Shown here: positions 61,433 through 64,000 of the stretch, piece by piece | Numbering within the stretch: the first letter of the stretch is position 1 | How the letters are laid out: each line of letters opens with the position of its first letter | Assembly: GCA_947623455.1 (NCBI GenBank) | Contig: OX392538.1 | Span: 28,705,001 to 28,769,000, forward strand | DNA from: Mimachlamys varia | Lineage: Eukaryota; Mollusca; Bivalvia; Pectinida; Pectinidae | DNA: 64,000 nt | Direction: 5' to 3' | Program-made: the position numbers and the translations under genes | Notes under the pieces: model-generated | The model's input: the letters and a program-made list of their open reading frames with translations, nothing else | Database searches by the model: none | Told to the model about the DNA's origin: nothing

Positions 61433-62683
61433 CCCAGCAGGCATTGGACGTCAGATTTACGTCAGATTTACGTCAAATTCTGACGTCAGTTTTTCGTCAA
61501 ATAGTAGTCAAAAGTGAAAGTCACATTGACGTCATTTCTGACGTCAGAATTACGTCCATACTCGGACGTCAGATTTTGGTTAGAAATTGACCGAAATTTA
61601 CGTCAGGTTTTGGTCATTTTTTTCTTTATTAATATTTTATTGTATTTTCATTCTGTCATTCTTTTCAAACTGCACTGGATTTTCTTTTTCCACATCTACT
61701 GCCTTGGCACATTAGTTTGAATTCGCTCTGAAAGTCAAATAAAACATTGTTACATATTTTCATATTATCTTGGATGCTTTTTATGTATGTTTGTGTTTTC
61801 AATAATACATAATAAGTGCAATTAAAATAATTAATATATTCAACAGTTAAACAGACACATGGGATAAGAAAAACTTGAATGTAAGAATGTTAGTAGTAGA
61901 TTGTTATTTTAACAAATATTCATTGTAATAATAATGTAAACGTCACACATATGAATTCATCATACTTACATACACATGTACAGACAACACACATTGTTAC
62001 ATTTACTGGTTTTATTACTGCATTTGTTAATTTCTAAGTAAACATAACTGAAATAACATAATGACATATGAAAACAGTATTATATATGCATGAATATAGA
62101 AATGTACTTACATTTTCTCTAAAATATCTCGTAGATACAGCAACACGTGTGTGTATGTTGACCTCTGCAGCAGCACTAGCTGATACTGGTCAAACAAAGG
62201 AATCCCTAGTTTGAGCGGGAAACTGACCATATCAGTCTTATCAGTGAGGATATGTGCGTATCTAGTTTAGGGGGGCTGCATGTGTGTGTTATTATTATAA
62301 ATACAAATTTAAATAAATCTTTACTTGTTGAGAATAAGAGGAAAATAAATAATATCCATTCTATAATTATAATACATACAACAGAGAATATTAAAACAAG
62401 AAAATAAAGATTTCAAATATACCCTTGTTTTGAACGTTTATGTAGAATTTACACATTTACGTCTCTGCTTTATAGAATTAGTTTAAAGTATCTTAGGCAA
62501 ACGAGCATTTTCTAGTTTTTCGTCGGAACTTTGGTTTAGTTTGACGTGGATTTGACGTCAAAACCTGACATCAATATGACGTCAGTATATTTACGTTTTA
62601 TTTACGTCAAATACTGGTCAGTGACGTCCTGACCTGAATCTGACGTAAATCTGACGTCAATCCGACGTCCAATGCCTGCTGGG
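61433..62683. mobile_element. 1.25 kb TIR transposon-like element with TGACGTCA arrays
   Basis: Left end CCCAGCAGGCATTGGACGTC, right end its reverse complement (GACGTCCAATGCCTGCTGGG). Inside each end lie many ACGTCA words spaced about 10-12 nt: GATTTACGTCA, CTGACGTCAG and similar. AT flanks each end. The middle (61620-62500) is AT-rich with no transposase frame, so this is a non-autonomous DNA element whose superfamily I cannot name. Confidence 0.75.
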
Positions 62684-62972
62684 ATGAAATAAATAATCAT
62701 TATTTAAAACGTGCATAGTTAGCTCCCTTTGTATTATGAATAACCCACATTCTGTCAACTTGTTCAAAACGCAGTAATCTTTTCTTCGGTCCCATTATCT
62801 TTTTCATTGAATAACATGTATTTATATAAGTTAATTAGATACGTGTTTAATGCCAAGTGCTACAGACACAGATATTTATCCGTGTTGCACCCGGCGTGAC
62901 TTGTATATACAGTATAAGCTATTTCCTTGCAATATACAGCTGTATAGCACGTCTGTGATGATGGGGCCATCT

Positions 62973-63023
62973 GATCACACCGACCAATGAAATCATTCAT
63001 AAGAGGGCCAGCCAGTCAGAGCC
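62973..63023 (+). promoter_or_regulatory. CCAAT-box module, copy 2
   Basis: GATCACACCGACCAATGAAA, then GCCAGCCAGTCAGAGCC, matching copy 1 but with CCAAT changed to CCAGT in the second box. A GGTAAGTGTAC donor-like sequence follows at about 63093. Confidence 0.4.
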
Positions 63024-63171
63024 GTTATAACATTTGAGTATTACTCACCAGGCTGGGGTAAAGTTGATGCAGTTTGGTGCGATTGCTTGGCGTGGTAAGT
63101 GTACATTATTTCCTGTTTTTATTTTATCTGGTCTTTAGTGTAGCTACATGTTTTTGTTTTAGAATACACCT

Positions 63172-63278
63172 ACACATTTACACGAATACCTTATTCACAT
63201 AGTTATTGGGAACTCGGAAATCCACAGGCACACCCACATTTACAGGAATACTTTGTTTGCATAGATATTGGGAACTGG
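63172..63278. repeat. Two-copy repeat of about 53 bp
   Basis: ACACATTTACACGAATACCT with ATAGTTATTGGGAACT is repeated as CCCACATTTACAGGAATACTT with ATAGATATTGGGAACT. Confidence 0.55.
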
Positions 63279-63900
63279 AATAAGTACATGTAATTTGAAC
63301 ATTAGTAATTTACGTCGCTGCTGTTATGTATTCATAACTACAAATGTAGTTGCAAAGTTGCATGAAGTGTTAAATTTAAAAGTATGATTCTTTAAAGAGG
63401 CATCATGGTAAAACTTATTTAGAACTACTGTATATATACAGATTGAACGCATTTTGTGGAAAATTAATGGGCGATTCACTCTGAAAAATGTTCTCAAAAA
63501 CGTTAATTAATAATTAAACAAGTGAATCACTATTTGTTGAGCAACGATTTGGACATAATTATATTATACATTTTTTTCCCTGCACTTCTCTTGTTCAACC
63601 CTGACACCTCCTTATAAGACAGCAAGCTCTGTTTACTCAGAGAAAATGACACAATAAAGTATTGGCGGAAAATGGCTCATCTCTTCGATGGCCGAATATT
63701 TATTTTACTTATTTTTAAGAAAATTTTAACACATTTTAAAATTGCATTTTTTATGAGTAAAGGTGCGGCCTATAAATAAAGCGCCACAAGACATCATAAA
63801 AGTGAAACGTTATGATGACGCCGCCACCCTTGATATTTTTTGCGTTGTAAACTGTATATGATAACGCATGCGCATTACACGCTACATCGGTTAACAAAAA

Positions 63901-64000
63901 ATGGCTACTTGCAAGCGTTACCTACATGTAACTTCAAATGTACCAAGCGAAAAGTTGCCGAATGGTCAAAACGCAACAGAAGGACTATATTACGGAAGCA
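63901..64000 (+). CDS. Possible first coding exon running off the right edge
   Basis: ATG in good context (ACAAAAA before ATGG) opens a frame with no stop to the window end (33 codons): MATCKRYLHVTSNVPSEKLP, then NGQNATEGLYYGS. Just upstream lies GCATGCGCA (63867-63875 region), an NRF-1-like motif common in metazoan promoters. Product not recognised. Too short to be sure it is coding. Confidence 0.35.
   Translation, partial: MATCKRYLHVTSNVPSEKLPNGQNATEGLYYGS

Larger units (their letters stand above)
55900..63895. other. Repeat-rich intergenic region
   Basis: Eight kilobases with no supported gene. It contains the diverged long repeats of 56500-58090, the small inverted-repeat elements between 58.5 and 61 kb, the 1.25 kb TIR element and two CCAAT modules listed separately. 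Short frames here, including those at 56003-56293 and 58648-58917, overlap repeats or lack motifs. Confidence 0.5.

Noticed and set aside
1..64000. CRISPR arrays, operons, rRNA or tRNA genes
   Set aside because: The DNA is intron-containing eukaryotic sequence. No rRNA or clear tRNA cloverleaf was seen, and the exon array is not a CRISPR array.

Overview
This is eukaryotic, AT-rich genomic DNA with long introns, GT-AG splice sites, metazoan polyadenylation signals and many small non-autonomous transposons. EGF-like exon arrays with Calx-beta domains beside a Yellow/MRJP-family gene, in this base composition, suggest a marine lophotrochozoan, most likely a bivalve mollusc. The organism is an inference; the gene structures below are read directly.

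The centre is one very large plus-strand gene (about 6.76-48.91 kb) that I could assemble end to end: TATA box, signal-peptide exon, 57 internal exons, terminal exon with stop, and AATAAA. The 59 coding exons add up to 6,393 nt (2,130 codons plus stop) with no frame break. Every intron is phase 1 except two phase 0 introns, each inside a Calx-beta domain. The predicted product is secreted: a short histidine/glycine leader with a partial Cys module, 9 EGF-like modules, Calx-beta 1, 15 EGF modules, Calx-beta 2, 28 EGF modules and a Cys-rich C-terminal EGF module (53 EGF modules in all). Forty-one modules are single exons, and 40 of these 102-nt exons share the spacing C-x3-C-x5-C-x6-C-x-C-x10-C or very close variants. 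Runs in the 30-44 kb part are near-identical and include a two-exon cassette copied three times together with its introns.

On the left edge (596-723) lies the terminal exon of an upstream paralogue. To the right of the large gene is a largely intronless Yellow/major-royal-jelly-protein-like gene (51576-53111). It is followed by an orphan internal EGF exon (54141-54245) and a third paralogous terminal exon (55591-55739). The three homologous last exons show a tandem gene family. The right-most pair is either the end of a truncated copy or a distant alternative 3' end of the main gene, with the Yellow gene then nested in an intron.

The right end (55.9-64 kb) is intergenic and repeat-rich. It holds a diverged repeat of about 470 bp period, several short inverted-repeat elements with 7-8 bp target duplications (hAT-like MITEs), perfect and near-perfect palindromes, and a 1.25 kb terminal-inverted-repeat element full of TGACGTCA-like motifs flanked by two related CCAAT-box modules. 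A possible first coding exon runs off the right edge from 63901.

The likely role of the large protein is an extracellular, calcium- and disulphide-rich structural matrix (shell, byssus, cuticle or egg coat type). This comes from its architecture and the Yellow-family neighbour, not from any identified orthologue.
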